From: Pseudolysinimonas_A sp947085045
GTDB lineage: Bacteria > Actinomycetota > Actinomycetes > Actinomycetales > Microbacteriaceae
Reading direction: 5' to 3'
Assembly (NCBI GenBank): GCA_947085045.1
Contig: CAMTUU010000014.1
Coordinates: forward strand, 62,001-126,000
DNA length: 64,000 bases
In this document: positions 34,284-42,409 of the stretch, piece by piece
Layout of the letters: every line of letters begins with the position of its first letter
Numbering within the stretch: the stretch's first letter is position 1
Program-made: the position numbers and the translations under genes
The notes under the pieces: generated by a model
Databases searched by the model: none
Seen by the model: only the letters and a program-made list of their open reading frames with translations
What the model was told of the DNA's origin: nothing

Positions 34284-35887
34284 GCGCCCGCCGGGGCCGG
34301 GGCGCGCCGTCGCCGCGACGACCGGATCGGGAGCACGATCGTGAACCGCGCCCCGCCGAGTGCGGATTCGCCGAGCTCGATCGTGCCCTGCCGCCGCTCG
34401 ACGACCCGGCGCACGAGTGCGAGGCCGATCCCCCGGCGGTGCCGGGGATCGTCGTCGGGCGACTTCGTGCTCATCCCCTCGGTGAAGATCCAGCCGCGTA
34501 AGTGGTCGGGCACCCCGGGGCCGGAGTCCTCGACCCGGATCTGCAGGTCACCCCCGACGCGGGCCGTGACCTCGATCCGATCGCCCACCCCGCACGCCTC
34601 GACCGCGTTGTCGACGAGGTTGCCGAGGATCGTCACCAGATCGGCCCCGAGACCCGAGCCGAGCCCGGCGGCGACCCGCCCCGTCTGGGTCACGTCGAGG
34701 TCGATCCCGAGCTCCCGCGCCTGCGCCGCCTTCACCGAGAGCAGCGCCGTCAGCTCCGGATCGTCGAGCAGGGTCGCCCCGTCCCGCAGGCCGATCGACC
34801 CGCCGGGCGTGCGACGGGCGATGAACGCGCGGGCCTCATCGCCGCGCCCGATCTCGAGCAGGCCCGACACGACGTGCATCGCGTTCGCGAACTCGTGCGC
34901 CTGAGCCCGCAACCCCTCGGTCAGCGACTGCGCCCCATCGACCCGTCGCAGCACCTCGTGCAGCTCGGTGTGGTCGCGCAACAGCAGCGTCGCGGCCACC
35001 CGCTCGCCGCCGACCCGCGCGCCGGTGCTGCGGGCGATCAGCACCCGCTCACCGGCCAGCACCAGTCGCCCCTCCTGCTCCCCCTGTTCGAGCACGTCGG
35101 CGAGCGCTCCGCCGAGCACCTCCCCGGCCGGCCAGCCCAGGAGGTCGTCGGCCGGAACACCGAGCAACTGCGCGGCGGCGTCGTTGACCAGCTCGATGGT
35201 GCCTCGTTGGTCGACGGTGACGACGCCCTCGGTGAGGCGGTGCAGCGTGGTCTCGCGGTTCTCCACCAGCGACGCGATCTCGCGCGGTTCGAGCCGGTAG
35301 ATGCGCCGGCGGATGATCCTGGTGACGAGCGCCGCGCCCAGGACGCCGACGACCGCGGAGCCCCCCATCGCGACGAGCAGCCAGTAGAGGTTGCCCATGA
35401 ACTCGGCGCTGAGCTCCGATTCGAGGATGCCGACGCTCACCGTGCCGACGATCTGCTCGCCGAGCCAGATCGGCACCTTGACCCGCCACGACGTGCCCAG
35501 CGTGCCGGTCTGGGTGCCGACGTAGATCTCGCCCGACAGCGGCACCGACGGATCGGTCGAGACCATCTCACCGATCCGGGCGGGGTCGGGGTGGGAGTAC
35601 CGGATGCCCTCGGCATCGGTCACGACGACGTACGTGACGTTCGAGGCTTTGCGGATCAGCTCGGCGATCGGCTGGATGACTGCGGCGGGATCGTCGTCGT
35701 CGAGCGCCTCGAGCACGGCCGGCAGCCGTGACACCGACAAGGCGACGGCCTGCATCCGTTCCTGGTAGGCGTTGCGGATCGAACGCTCTTGGAGGGCGCC
35801 CGCGACGATGCCCGTGCCGACGGTCACGATGCACACGATCAGCACCTGCAACAGCAGGAGCTGAACGCGCAGCGTCATCGACCGCAT
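34280..35887 (-). CDS. sensor histidine kinase, CitA/DcuS family
   Basis: A 535-residue membrane kinase: transmembrane segment 1 near residues 5-30, an extracytoplasmic PAS-like CitA sensor domain (residues 35-170, YVVVTDAEGIRYSHPDPARIGE), transmembrane segment 2 near 175-200, a cytoplasmic PAS (GTIELVNDAAAQLLGVPADDLLGW), the H box AHEFANAMHVVSGLLE, and HATPase (LGNLVDNAVEAC, DSGPGVPDHL, RGIGLALVRRVVE). ATG 35887 is preceded by GAGGGG; earlier in-frame starts would add a polar leader. It should sense citrate or a related acid taken up by TctCBA. Confidence 0.92.
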   Translation of the reverse strand: MRSMTLRVQLLLLQVLIVCIVTVGTGIVAGALQERSIRNAYQERMQAVALSVSRLPAVLEALDDDDPAAVIQPIAELIRKASNVTYVVVTDAEGIRYSHPDPARIGEMVSTDPSVPLSGEIYVGTQTGTLGTSWRVKVPIWLGEQIVGTVSVGILESELSAEFMGNLYWLLVAMGGSAVVGVLGAALVTRIIRRRIYRLEPREIASLVENRETTLHRLTEGVVTVDQRGTIELVNDAAAQLLGVPADDLLGWPAGEVLGGALADVLEQGEQEGRLVLAGERVLIARSTGARVGGERVAATLLLRDHTELHEVLRRVDGAQSLTEGLRAQAHEFANAMHVVSGLLEIGRGDEARAFIARRTPGGSIGLRDGATLLDDPELTALLSVKAAQARELGIDLDVTQTGRVAAGLGSGLGADLVTILGNLVDNAVEACGVGDRIEVTARVGGDLQIRVEDSGPGVPDHLRGWIFTEGMSTKSPDDDPRHRRGIGLALVRRVVERRQGTIELGESALGGARFTIVLPIRSSRRRRAPAPAGA

Positions 35888-36044
35888 CCCCTCATTGTGT
35901 CCGACGGCCGGGTCGCGTGAGAAGGGTCGCCCGCGTCCAATAGTTACGGAACTAGCGCCGTCCGATCTGGGCGGCCTATCGTGCGTGCCTAGCACCGCCG
36001 GCTGCGACGACGCATCCGGTTACGAAGCTCACGAAGGAGTGAAC

Positions 36045-37037
36045 ATGCGGATCACCGCACTCGCGGCGGTCGCCGCGGTCGGCGTCATCGCCCTGGCCGG
36101 CTGCGCGGCACCGACCCCGGCGGCCACCGACGGCAGCGTCGCGATCACCGATGTCAACGTCATCGTCCCGGCCGATCCGGGCGGCGGGTGGGACCAGACC
36201 GGGCGCGCTCTCGCCGACACCCTGACCAGCGAAGGGCTCGTCGACTCGGCTCCGGTCACCAACGTCCCCGGCGCCGGCGGCACCGTCGGCCTCGCCGAGC
36301 TGGCGACCGAGAACGACCCCAACACGCTGATGATGATGGGTCTGGTGATGGTGGGCGCGGTGGAGACCAACGCCTCGGCCAACCGCATCGAGGACAACAC
36401 GCCGATCGCGCGCCTCACCGAGGAGGCGCTCGTGATCGTCGTACCCGACTCCTCGCCATACCGGACGCTGAGCGACCTCGTCGACGATGTGCTCGAGAAC
36501 GGTCAGGACGTCACCATCACCGGCGGCTCCGCGGGCGGGGCCGACCACATCCTCGCCGGGCTGCTGCTCGGTGAGGCGGGTCTGTCATCGGCCGAGATCA
36601 CCGACAAGCTCAACTACATCCCGAACTCCGGCGGCGGCGAGGCGGCGACCCTGCTGCTGGGCAACAACGTCTCGGCCGGCATCTCGGGAGTCGGCGAGTT
36701 CGTCTCCCAGATCGAGGCGGGCGCGTTGCGCGCGCTCGCCGTCTCGTCCGACACCCCGGTCGCGGCGCTGCCGGACGTGCCGACGATCATCGACGAGGGC
36801 TACGACGTGTCGCTGACCAACTGGCGCGGGGTCATCGCCCCTCCCGGCATCGACGACGCGCAGCGGACCGCGCTGATCGACCTCGTCACGAAACTGCGCG
36901 ACTCGGCCGCCTGGACCGCGGTGCTCGAAGAGAAGGGCTGGACCGACGCGTTCCTCGCGGGCGACGAGTTCAGCAGCTACCTCGACACCAACATCTCGGA
37001 TGTCGCTTCGACGCTGAAGGACATCGGCCTCATCTGA
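36045..37037 (+). CDS. tctC: tripartite tricarboxylate transporter, substrate-binding lipoprotein
   Basis: A 330-residue extracellular binding protein. The N-terminal lipoprotein signal ends in LAGC with the lipidated C20. The mature part starts with the TctC-type ligand site (NVIVPADPGGGWDQTGRAL) and has SAGGADHILAGLLLGEAG and VPTIIDEGYDV. A GAAGGAG ribosome binding site at 36033-36039 fixes the start. First gene of tctCBA, divergent from the CitAB-type two-component genes. Confidence 0.93.
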   Translation: MRITALAAVAAVGVIALAGCAAPTPAATDGSVAITDVNVIVPADPGGGWDQTGRALADTLTSEGLVDSAPVTNVPGAGGTVGLAELATENDPNTLMMMGLVMVGAVETNASANRIEDNTPIARLTEEALVIVVPDSSPYRTLSDLVDDVLENGQDVTITGGSAGGADHILAGLLLGEAGLSSAEITDKLNYIPNSGGGEAATLLLGNNVSAGISGVGEFVSQIEAGALRALAVSSDTPVAALPDVPTIIDEGYDVSLTNWRGVIAPPGIDDAQRTALIDLVTKLRDSAAWTAVLEEKGWTDAFLAGDEFSSYLDTNISDVASTLKDIGLI

Positions 37038-37579
37038 TGTCCGCCCCCGTCACCACCCCCGAGGCCGGGCGTCAGCCGACGTCCGGCCTCCGGGCGCGGA
37101 TCGGCGAACTGATCTTCGCCGGCCTCTCCCTCGCGCTCGGTGTCTTCGCCCTCGTCGGCAGTTTCGGCATCCGCGTGCCGGAGTCGAACCGTGTCGGGCC
37201 CACGGTCTTCCCGGTCGTGGTCGCCGTCATCCTGATGATCTCGGCCGCCGCCGTGCTGGTCGGCGTGTTGCGGGGCCGGTTCGGTTCGCCCGAGGAGTCC
37301 GAAGACGTCGACCTGTCGCACCGCCCCGACTGGCTCACGATCGCGAAGCTGGTCGGCTTCCTGGTGGCGCATCTGCTGCTGATCGAACTGATCGGCTGGG
37401 CGTTCGCCGCCGCGATCCTGTTCGGCGGATCGGCGTGGGCGCTCGGCGCCAAGCGCTGGTGGGTCGCCCTCCTCGTCGGGCTCGGCATGGGCCTGACCGT
37501 GCAGATCGTGTTCGGCGAGCTGCTCGGACTCTCCCTCCCCCTCGGCCCCGCGCTCGCGTGGCTGGCACCCCTGATCTAG
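37037..37579 (+). CDS. tctB: tripartite tricarboxylate transporter, small membrane subunit
   Basis: A 180-residue protein with four transmembrane segments (starting LIFAGLSLALGVFALVG; VFPVVVAVILMISAAAVLVG; GFLVAHLLLIELIGWAFAAA; WWVALLVGLGMGLTVQIV), matching TctB. The start codon overlaps the tctC stop by one base (TGATG). It forms the membrane part of the transporter with TctA. Confidence 0.9.
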   Translation: MSAPVTTPEAGRQPTSGLRARIGELIFAGLSLALGVFALVGSFGIRVPESNRVGPTVFPVVVAVILMISAAAVLVGVLRGRFGSPEESEDVDLSHRPDWLTIAKLVGFLVAHLLLIELIGWAFAAAILFGGSAWALGAKRWWVALLVGLGMGLTVQIVFGELLGLSLPLGPALAWLAPLI

Positions 37580-37588
37580 GCGTCGCAC

Positions 37589-39142
37589 ATGGACAATTTC
37601 AACCTCCTGCTCGAAGGCTTCGCGACGGCGCTGCGTCCCGAGTACCTCGTCTTCGCGTTCCTCGGCGTGCTCATCGGCACCGCCGTCGGCGTGCTCCCCG
37701 GCATCGGACCGGCGATGACCGTCGCCCTGCTGCTGCCGCTGACGATGACCCTCGACCCGTCGGCGGCGATCATCACCTTCGCCGGCATCTACTACGGCGG
37801 CATGTACGGAGGCTCGACGACGAGCATCCTGCTGAACACGCCAGGCGAGTCGGCGTCGATCGTGACGGCCATCGAGGGCAACAAGATGGCCCGAATGGGG
37901 CGCGGTGCGGCCGCGCTCGCCACCGCCGCCATCGGCTCCTTCGTCGCCGGCACCATCGCGACCCTCGGGCTCACCTTGCTCGCGCCGACGCTCGCCGCTC
38001 TCGCCGTGCAACTCGGGCCGGCCGACTACGTCGCCCTCATCGTCATCGCCTTCATCACCGTCGGCGCCCTGCTCGGCAACTCGGTGTGGCGGGGCATGGT
38101 GTCGCTCGGCATCGGGCTGTTCATCGGGCTGATGGGCACCGACTCGCTCTCCGGTCAACAGCGCTACACCCTCGGGGTGCCGCAGCTCGCCGACGGCGTC
38201 GATGTCGTGCTCGTCGCCGTCGGACTCTTCGCGGTCGGCGAAGCGCTCTACGTCGCCTCGATGCTGCGCACCGGCAAGGTCGACGTCATCCCGCTGACCA
38301 AGGGCTGGCGCTCCTGGATGACCAAGGACGACTGGAAGCGGTCGTGGAAGCCCTGGCTGCGCGGTACCGCGATCGGATTCCCGATCGGCACCATCCCCGC
38401 GGGTGGAGCCGACGTGGCGACTTTCCTCTCCTACGCGGCCGAGAAGAAGCTCAGCAAGAACAAGAAGCAGTTCGGTCGCGGAGCCATCGAGGGCGTGGCC
38501 GGACCGGAGGCGGCGAACAACGCCGCCGCGGCCGGGGTGCTCGTGCCGCTGCTGACCTTGGGCCTGCCGACGACCGCGACCGCCGCAATCATCCTCTCGG
38601 CGTTCCAGTCCTACGGCATCCAGCCTGGCCCGCAGCTGTTCGCCAACCAGCCGGCGCTGGTCTGGGCGCTGATCGCGAGCCTCTACATCGGCAACGTCAT
38701 CCTGATCGTGCTCAACCTGCCGCTGGTGGGCATCTGGGTGAAACTGCTGCAGATCCCGAGGCCCTACCTGTATGCGGGCATCCTGACCTTCGCAGCGTTC
38801 GGCGCCTATGCGCTGAACTTCGCGGTCGCCGACATCGTGGTGCTCGTCATCATCGGCGTCGCCGGATACTTCATGCGCCGGTACGGGTATCCGATTGCGC
38901 CGCTGGTGATCGGTCTCATCCTGGGTCCGATGGCCGAGAAGCGGTTGCGGCTCGCGTTGCAGTTGAGCCAGGGAGATCTGACCACTCTCGTAACGCAGCC
39001 GTTCGCCGCGACAGCGTACGCCGTTCTGGCGGTGCTGATCGGGGTGGGGCTGTGGTTGCGCCGCCGCCAGAAGCGGTTCGAGCAGCGCATGGCCGAGGAG
39101 CTGGCGAACGCCCCCGAGGAGGTCCCCGACCTCAATCGGTGA
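37589..39142 (+). CDS. tctA: tripartite tricarboxylate transporter, large membrane subunit
   Basis: A 517-residue permease with about twelve hydrophobic segments. TctA signatures are GTAVGVLPGIGPAMTVALLLPLT near the N-terminus, YYGGMYGGSTTSILLNTPGE, and the repeat-like GIPTIPAGGADVATF and NAAAAGVLVPLLTLGLPTTATAA (residues about 265-335). It uses the ion gradient for uptake of a tri- or dicarboxylate. The last 11 bp overlap the broken ychJ on the other strand. Confidence 0.94.
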   Translation: MDNFNLLLEGFATALRPEYLVFAFLGVLIGTAVGVLPGIGPAMTVALLLPLTMTLDPSAAIITFAGIYYGGMYGGSTTSILLNTPGESASIVTAIEGNKMARMGRGAAALATAAIGSFVAGTIATLGLTLLAPTLAALAVQLGPADYVALIVIAFITVGALLGNSVWRGMVSLGIGLFIGLMGTDSLSGQQRYTLGVPQLADGVDVVLVAVGLFAVGEALYVASMLRTGKVDVIPLTKGWRSWMTKDDWKRSWKPWLRGTAIGFPIGTIPAGGADVATFLSYAAEKKLSKNKKQFGRGAIEGVAGPEAANNAAAAGVLVPLLTLGLPTTATAAIILSAFQSYGIQPGPQLFANQPALVWALIASLYIGNVILIVLNLPLVGIWVKLLQIPRPYLYAGILTFAAFGAYALNFAVADIVVLVIIGVAGYFMRRYGYPIAPLVIGLILGPMAEKRLRLALQLSQGDLTTLVTQPFAATAYAVLAVLIGVGLWLRRRQKRFEQRMAEELANAPEEVPDLNR

Positions 39143-39445
39143 GGATGTCGCCGTCGACGGAGAACCAGTGGGCGCCCGGAACTCGACGACCCCGGTCCGG
39201 TCAGCGGGCACGCCCCCGATGGTGTCGACGATCTGCAGGCGGCGCCAGACGACGTCGCCGTCCAGGTCGATCACGGCCGGGCGGGTGGAGGGATGCCAGC
39301 ACGCCAGGAGGTGGGCGGAGAGGCCGCGTTGGAAAGCGGTGAACCGCGATCGCAGGAGGGCTTGCGCCGTCGGCGCGGCCGTCCCGTCGTGGCTCGGACC
39401 GCAGCAGACCTCGTAGCCCGAGCCGTTGCCGCATGCGCAGCACAT
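39132..39445 (-). pseudogene. YchJ/SEC-C-like gene with internal deletion and frame change
   Basis: The start is a normal YchJ N-terminus: MCCACGNGSGYEVCCGPSHDG (zinc-binding CxC...CC), LLRSRFTAFQRGLSAHLLACWHPSTRP, VVEFRA. Right after this, the expected middle (usually 20-30 residues leading to the R-W-x-Y-V-D-G end) is absent. The expected ending, HWFSVDGDILTD with a stop at 39132-39134, follows directly but in another frame (about 39170). So the gene has lost a short piece. Read without a frame change, the protein would run on into antisense tctA DNA. Confidence 0.6.
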
Positions 39446-39453
39446 CGGTCGGG

Positions 39454-39915
39454 TCAGACGACGCCGTCGTACTCGTCGTCGTCCGCGACGGGCCCCGGGT
39501 CGGGACGCGCCGGGCGCTCGCCGATCGCGGTGCCCGGCTCGCGACCGGTGCCGGGCGCGAACTTCTCCCGCTCGTCGACCAGCCACTCTGGCCGCTCGGC
39601 GAGCAGGGCGCGGATCTCGGCCGTCGTTAGCGAGTCGCTGACCCCGCCGCGGGCGAGCGCCGAGTTGGAGACCCCGAGCCGGCGGGAGACCTCGTTGCGC
39701 GGATGCGGCCCCTCCTTGCGGAGCGTCGACAACCACTCCGGCGGGTCGGCCTGCAGGGCGGCGAGCGCGTCACGGGAGATCGGCTCCACCCGGAACGACT
39801 CGGGCGTGGCCGGCAGGAACACCCCCAGCTTCTCGGCCGCCGTCCGGGGGCTCAGCAGCTGCTGCTTCGGCGGCTTCGGCTGCTGGCGACGGTCTTCCCG
39901 GGGTGCATCGGTCAT
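39454..39915 (-). CDS. DUF5997 family protein
   Basis: A 153-residue actinobacterial protein of unknown function. The conserved core is LLSPRTAAEKLGVFLPATPESFRV, PEWLSTLRKEGPHPRNEVSRRLGVSNSALARGGV, and LTTAEIRALLAERPEWL, a helix-turn-helix-like core with a Pro/Asp-rich tail. The gene is usually next to a LysR-sensor-like gene, as here (divergent, 39 bp apart). It is 9 bp upstream of the broken ychJ. Confidence 0.85.
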   Translation of the reverse strand: MTDAPREDRRQQPKPPKQQLLSPRTAAEKLGVFLPATPESFRVEPISRDALAALQADPPEWLSTLRKEGPHPRNEVSRRLGVSNSALARGGVSDSLTTAEIRALLAERPEWLVDEREKFAPGTGREPGTAIGERPARPDPGPVADDDEYDGVV

Positions 39916-39954
39916 ACCTCCGAGGGTACGGGCCCGAACGCGTAGCCTGGGCGC

Positions 39955-40497
39955 ATGCCCGATCCGCTCGCCGTCGCCTTCGTGACCGGCGTCACCCCGG
40001 GCAAGTGGGAGCGCGTCTGGCGGGAGCGCCGCATCGGGCGGCTCGACCTCGCCCCGCTCCCCCAGGCCGAGGCGCTGGCCGCCCTGCTCGACGGTTCGGC
40101 GCACCTGGCGCTCGCGCGCGACATGGTCGCCGATGACGACTTCCACGCCATCCAGCTCTACCGCGAGTCACCCGTCGTCGTCGCACCGAAGGGCTCGCTC
40201 GTCGCCGCGCTCGACGCCGTCGACCTCGCCGACCTGGCCGACGAGAACGTGCTGCCCGTCGACCTCGTGTCGGGCACCGGTGAGGATGCCGTGGAACTCG
40301 TCGCGGCGAACGTCGGCGTCGCGATCATGCCGCAGTCGGTCGCCCGGGTGCTGTCGCGCAAAGACGTCGTCGCTCGCCCGCTGCGCGACGGACCCGACAG
40401 CGGGATCGCCCTGGTGTGGCCGATCGACGGGCCGCATCCGCTCGCCGATGTGTTCGTCGGCATCGTGCGCGGCCGCACCGCCAACAGCTCGCGATGA
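39955..40497 (+). CDS. stand-alone LysR-type ligand-binding domain protein
   Basis: A 180-residue protein with only the effector domain of LysR regulators: LAVAFVTGVTPGKWERVWRE, ALLDGSAHLALARDM, ESPVVVAPKGSLVAALDAVD, and VAANVGVAIMPQSVARVLSRKDV. There is no winged helix. In actinomycetes this type is found beside DUF5997 genes, and together the two may act as a split regulator (DNA-binding DUF5997 plus sensor). That division of labour is an inference. Confidence 0.8.
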   Translation: MPDPLAVAFVTGVTPGKWERVWRERRIGRLDLAPLPQAEALAALLDGSAHLALARDMVADDDFHAIQLYRESPVVVAPKGSLVAALDAVDLADLADENVLPVDLVSGTGEDAVELVAANVGVAIMPQSVARVLSRKDVVARPLRDGPDSGIALVWPIDGPHPLADVFVGIVRGRTANSSR

Positions 40498-40510
40498 CCT
40501 CGCGCTCGCA

Positions 40511-41425
40511 ATGACGTCGCGCTCGCTCGGGCGGTTGTACTTCGGCGCTCAGGCTCTCGCCGGCGCGGCGTGGTGGGTCGGGGTGTTCACGATCCCGGTC
40601 GTGCGCGACAGCACCCTGGGCGATCTGCCGCCCGTGCCGGTCGCGGTGGCCGACATCCCGTTGTTCGTCGTCGCGTCGGCTCTGGTCGCGGCCGGAGTGC
40701 GCTGGGCGGTCTGGGTCGTCGTGCCATGGACGCTCCTGGTGACCGCGGGACTTACGGTGTACGCGACGATCACGACCGAGGCCGGCTGGGGTGCCCTGCT
40801 CATGGTCGCCGCGGCGGCGGGCAGCGTCGGCGCCGGGATGCTCGTGCTGCTCGGGCGCATCCCGAGCGATCGCATCCTCGTCGGCCCCCTCGGGTTCCGG
40901 GATGCCCGCCCCGCCCCCGCCCGACGGCACGTGGCGCGCACGGCGCTGCAGATCCTGATCTTCTGGGGGCTGTTCCTCGGAGTCATTCCCGTGGTGTTGG
41001 CGTGGGTCGAGCACCGCTGGCAGGTGCACGTCCCGTTTCCCCTCCCTGTCGTGATCGCGGGTGCCGTGATCTTCGTGCTGGCGAGTGCGCTCGGGCTCTG
41101 GTCGGCGTTCGCGATGACGACGCGGGGCGAGGGCACCCCGTTGCCGTCGGATGCCACGACCCGGCTCGTCATCGACGGCCCCTACCGGTTCGTGCGCAAC
41201 CCGATGGCGATGGCCGGCATCGTGCAGGGTGCCGCGGTCGGGCTCGCGCTGCAGTCGTGGATCGTCGTCGTCTACGCGATCGCCGGGTCCGCCGTGTGGA
41301 ACTACGTCGTGCGCCCCGTCGAGGAGCGCGACCTGCGCGCGAAGTTCGGCGCCCCCTACGCGGCGTATTGCGCGCAGGTGCGGTGCTGGGTTCCGCGCAT
41401 CCCGGCGCGTACGGTGGGCGCATGA
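40511..41425 (+). CDS. isoprenylcysteine carboxyl methyltransferase-like membrane protein
   Basis: A 304-residue membrane protein with seven or eight hydrophobic segments. The C-terminal region LVIDGPYRFVRNPMAMAGIVQG and the end WNYVVRPVEERDLRAKFGAPYAAYCAQVRCWVPR form the ICMT/PEMT-like SAM-binding signature. The substrate is likely a lipid or prenylated molecule, not known. ATG 40511 follows 13 bp after the previous stop. It overlaps the next small gene by ATGA. Confidence 0.85.
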   Translation: MTSRSLGRLYFGAQALAGAAWWVGVFTIPVVRDSTLGDLPPVPVAVADIPLFVVASALVAAGVRWAVWVVVPWTLLVTAGLTVYATITTEAGWGALLMVAAAAGSVGAGMLVLLGRIPSDRILVGPLGFRDARPAPARRHVARTALQILIFWGLFLGVIPVVLAWVEHRWQVHVPFPLPVVIAGAVIFVLASALGLWSAFAMTTRGEGTPLPSDATTRLVIDGPYRFVRNPMAMAGIVQGAAVGLALQSWIVVVYAIAGSAVWNYVVRPVEERDLRAKFGAPYAAYCAQVRCWVPRIPARTVGA

Positions 41426-41625
41426 CTCGCATCGCGCGCACCATCCTCACCGTCGTCGGCATCGTGGCGGTGCTCATCGGCGCCGTCTGGATCGGTCAGG
41501 GAGCGAACCTGATCCCGGGCAGCTTCATGACCGGCGATCGGAACTGGCTCGCGATCGGGATCTTCGTCGCCGCGGCCGGCGTGTTCGCAGTCATCTACGG
41601 GTTGCGCAAACCGAAGAGCCGCTGA
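41422..41625 (+). CDS. small two-helix membrane protein
   Basis: A 67-residue protein: MTRIARTILTVVGIVAVLIG, a middle loop (GANLIPGSFMTGDRNW), and a second helix (LAIGIFVAAAGVFAVIYGL) with a basic tail. It is translationally coupled to the methyltransferase-like gene (ATGA overlap), which supports it as real despite its small size. Similar short proteins are common in Microbacteriaceae. Function is unknown. Confidence 0.75.
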   Translation: MTRIARTILTVVGIVAVLIGAVWIGQGANLIPGSFMTGDRNWLAIGIFVAAAGVFAVIYGLRKPKSR

Positions 41626-41628
41626 CGC

Positions 41629-42174
41629 TCAGCCCTCGGCGACGGGACGCGAGTGAACCGCCGACGAGAGATGGATGCCGTTCAGCTCGAGGTAGAGCTG
41701 GCCTTCGGTCACGGTGAGAGTGACGGAGTTGCGGCGTTCGATCGCCTCGACCGCGGCGTCGACGAAGCCGGCGTCGAAGCTGCGCAACAGGATGTCCTCA
41801 GCCCGGTGGATCTTCGCCCCCGCCCACGGCGCCGCCACCTTGGCCGGATCGCGGTGCGTGTAGACGACCGTGCGCTCCGCCGCCTTGCTGCCCAGGTGGA
41901 GGCGGGCGGCATCCGGCGCCCCGATCTCGATCCAGACGAGCAGTTTCCCGGTCAGGTCGCGCACGAGCACGGCCGGCTCGTCGGTGGCCGAGATGCCCTC
42001 GCTGAACGCGATGCCCTCCTGGTACTCGAGGCAGTAGGCCAGCAGGCGCGTGATCAGGTACGCCTCGGTCTCGGACGGATGACGGGCCGCCCGCACGGCG
42101 AACTCCTCGTAGACCCCGCGATCGGTGTCGGCCAGCTGCACCTCGAAGGTATGGATCGTCGCGCCGGCAGCCAT
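41629..42174 (-). CDS. YaeQ family protein
   Basis: A 181-residue protein of the YaeQ family, which has a nuclease-like (PD-(D/E)XK-related) fold without proven activity: TIHTFEVQLADTDRGVYEEF, RHPSETEAYLITRLLAYCLEY, FSEGISATDEPAVLVRDLTGKLLVWIEIGAPDA. It shows full family length. Convergent with the small membrane gene, the two stops being 3 bp apart. The tRNA-Pro gene lies just upstream on the same strand. Confidence 0.92.
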   Translation of the reverse strand: MAAGATIHTFEVQLADTDRGVYEEFAVRAARHPSETEAYLITRLLAYCLEYQEGIAFSEGISATDEPAVLVRDLTGKLLVWIEIGAPDAARLHLGSKAAERTVVYTHRDPAKVAAPWAGAKIHRAEDILLRSFDAGFVDAAVEAIERRNSVTLTVTEGQLYLELNGIHLSSAVHSRPVAEG

Positions 42175-42222
42175 ACCTGCAGCCTAGGCATCCCCATGAG
42201 TCGGGGTCGTCGCTGCACAATG

Positions 42223-42296
42223 TCGGGCTGACAGGATTTGAACCTGCGACCCCCTGACCCCCAGTCAGGTGCGCTACCAAGCTGCGCCACAGCCCG
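42223..42296 (-). tRNA. tRNA-Pro (anticodon GGG)
   Basis: A complete cloverleaf reads on the minus strand: acceptor CGGGCTG/CAGCCCG, D-loop AGCTTGGTAGC, anticodon arm CCTGA-CTGGGGG-TCAGG giving anticodon GGG, and T-loop GTTCAAATC. The discriminator is A and the CCA end is only partly encoded (CA follows). tRNA genes are common integration targets, but no element boundary is seen here. Confidence 0.95.
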
Positions 42297-42409
42297 TGGC
42301 ATGCGCCCCTCGCGAGGAGGAATCCGGCACAGCCTCCTACTGTAGCCGACTGTCCACAGGTCGCTCGCCCGCGGCATCCGATGTCGGTGGTTGCTACTTA
42401 TCTGTCGTC

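Noticed and set aside
35895..36044. A 50-residue N-terminal extension of the substrate-binding protein
   Set aside because: The lipoprotein signal and the GAAGGAG site place the start at 36045.
36977..39736. A 919-codon minus-strand frame opposite tctA
   Set aside because: It is antisense of tctB/tctA; only its small part at 39132-39445 is real, as the ychJ-like gene.
42223..42296. tRNA-Pro gene as the attachment site of the mobile element
   Set aside because: No partial copy of the tRNA 3' end was found elsewhere in the window, and the integrase is a serine recombinase located 3.3 kb away within a uvrA-like gene.
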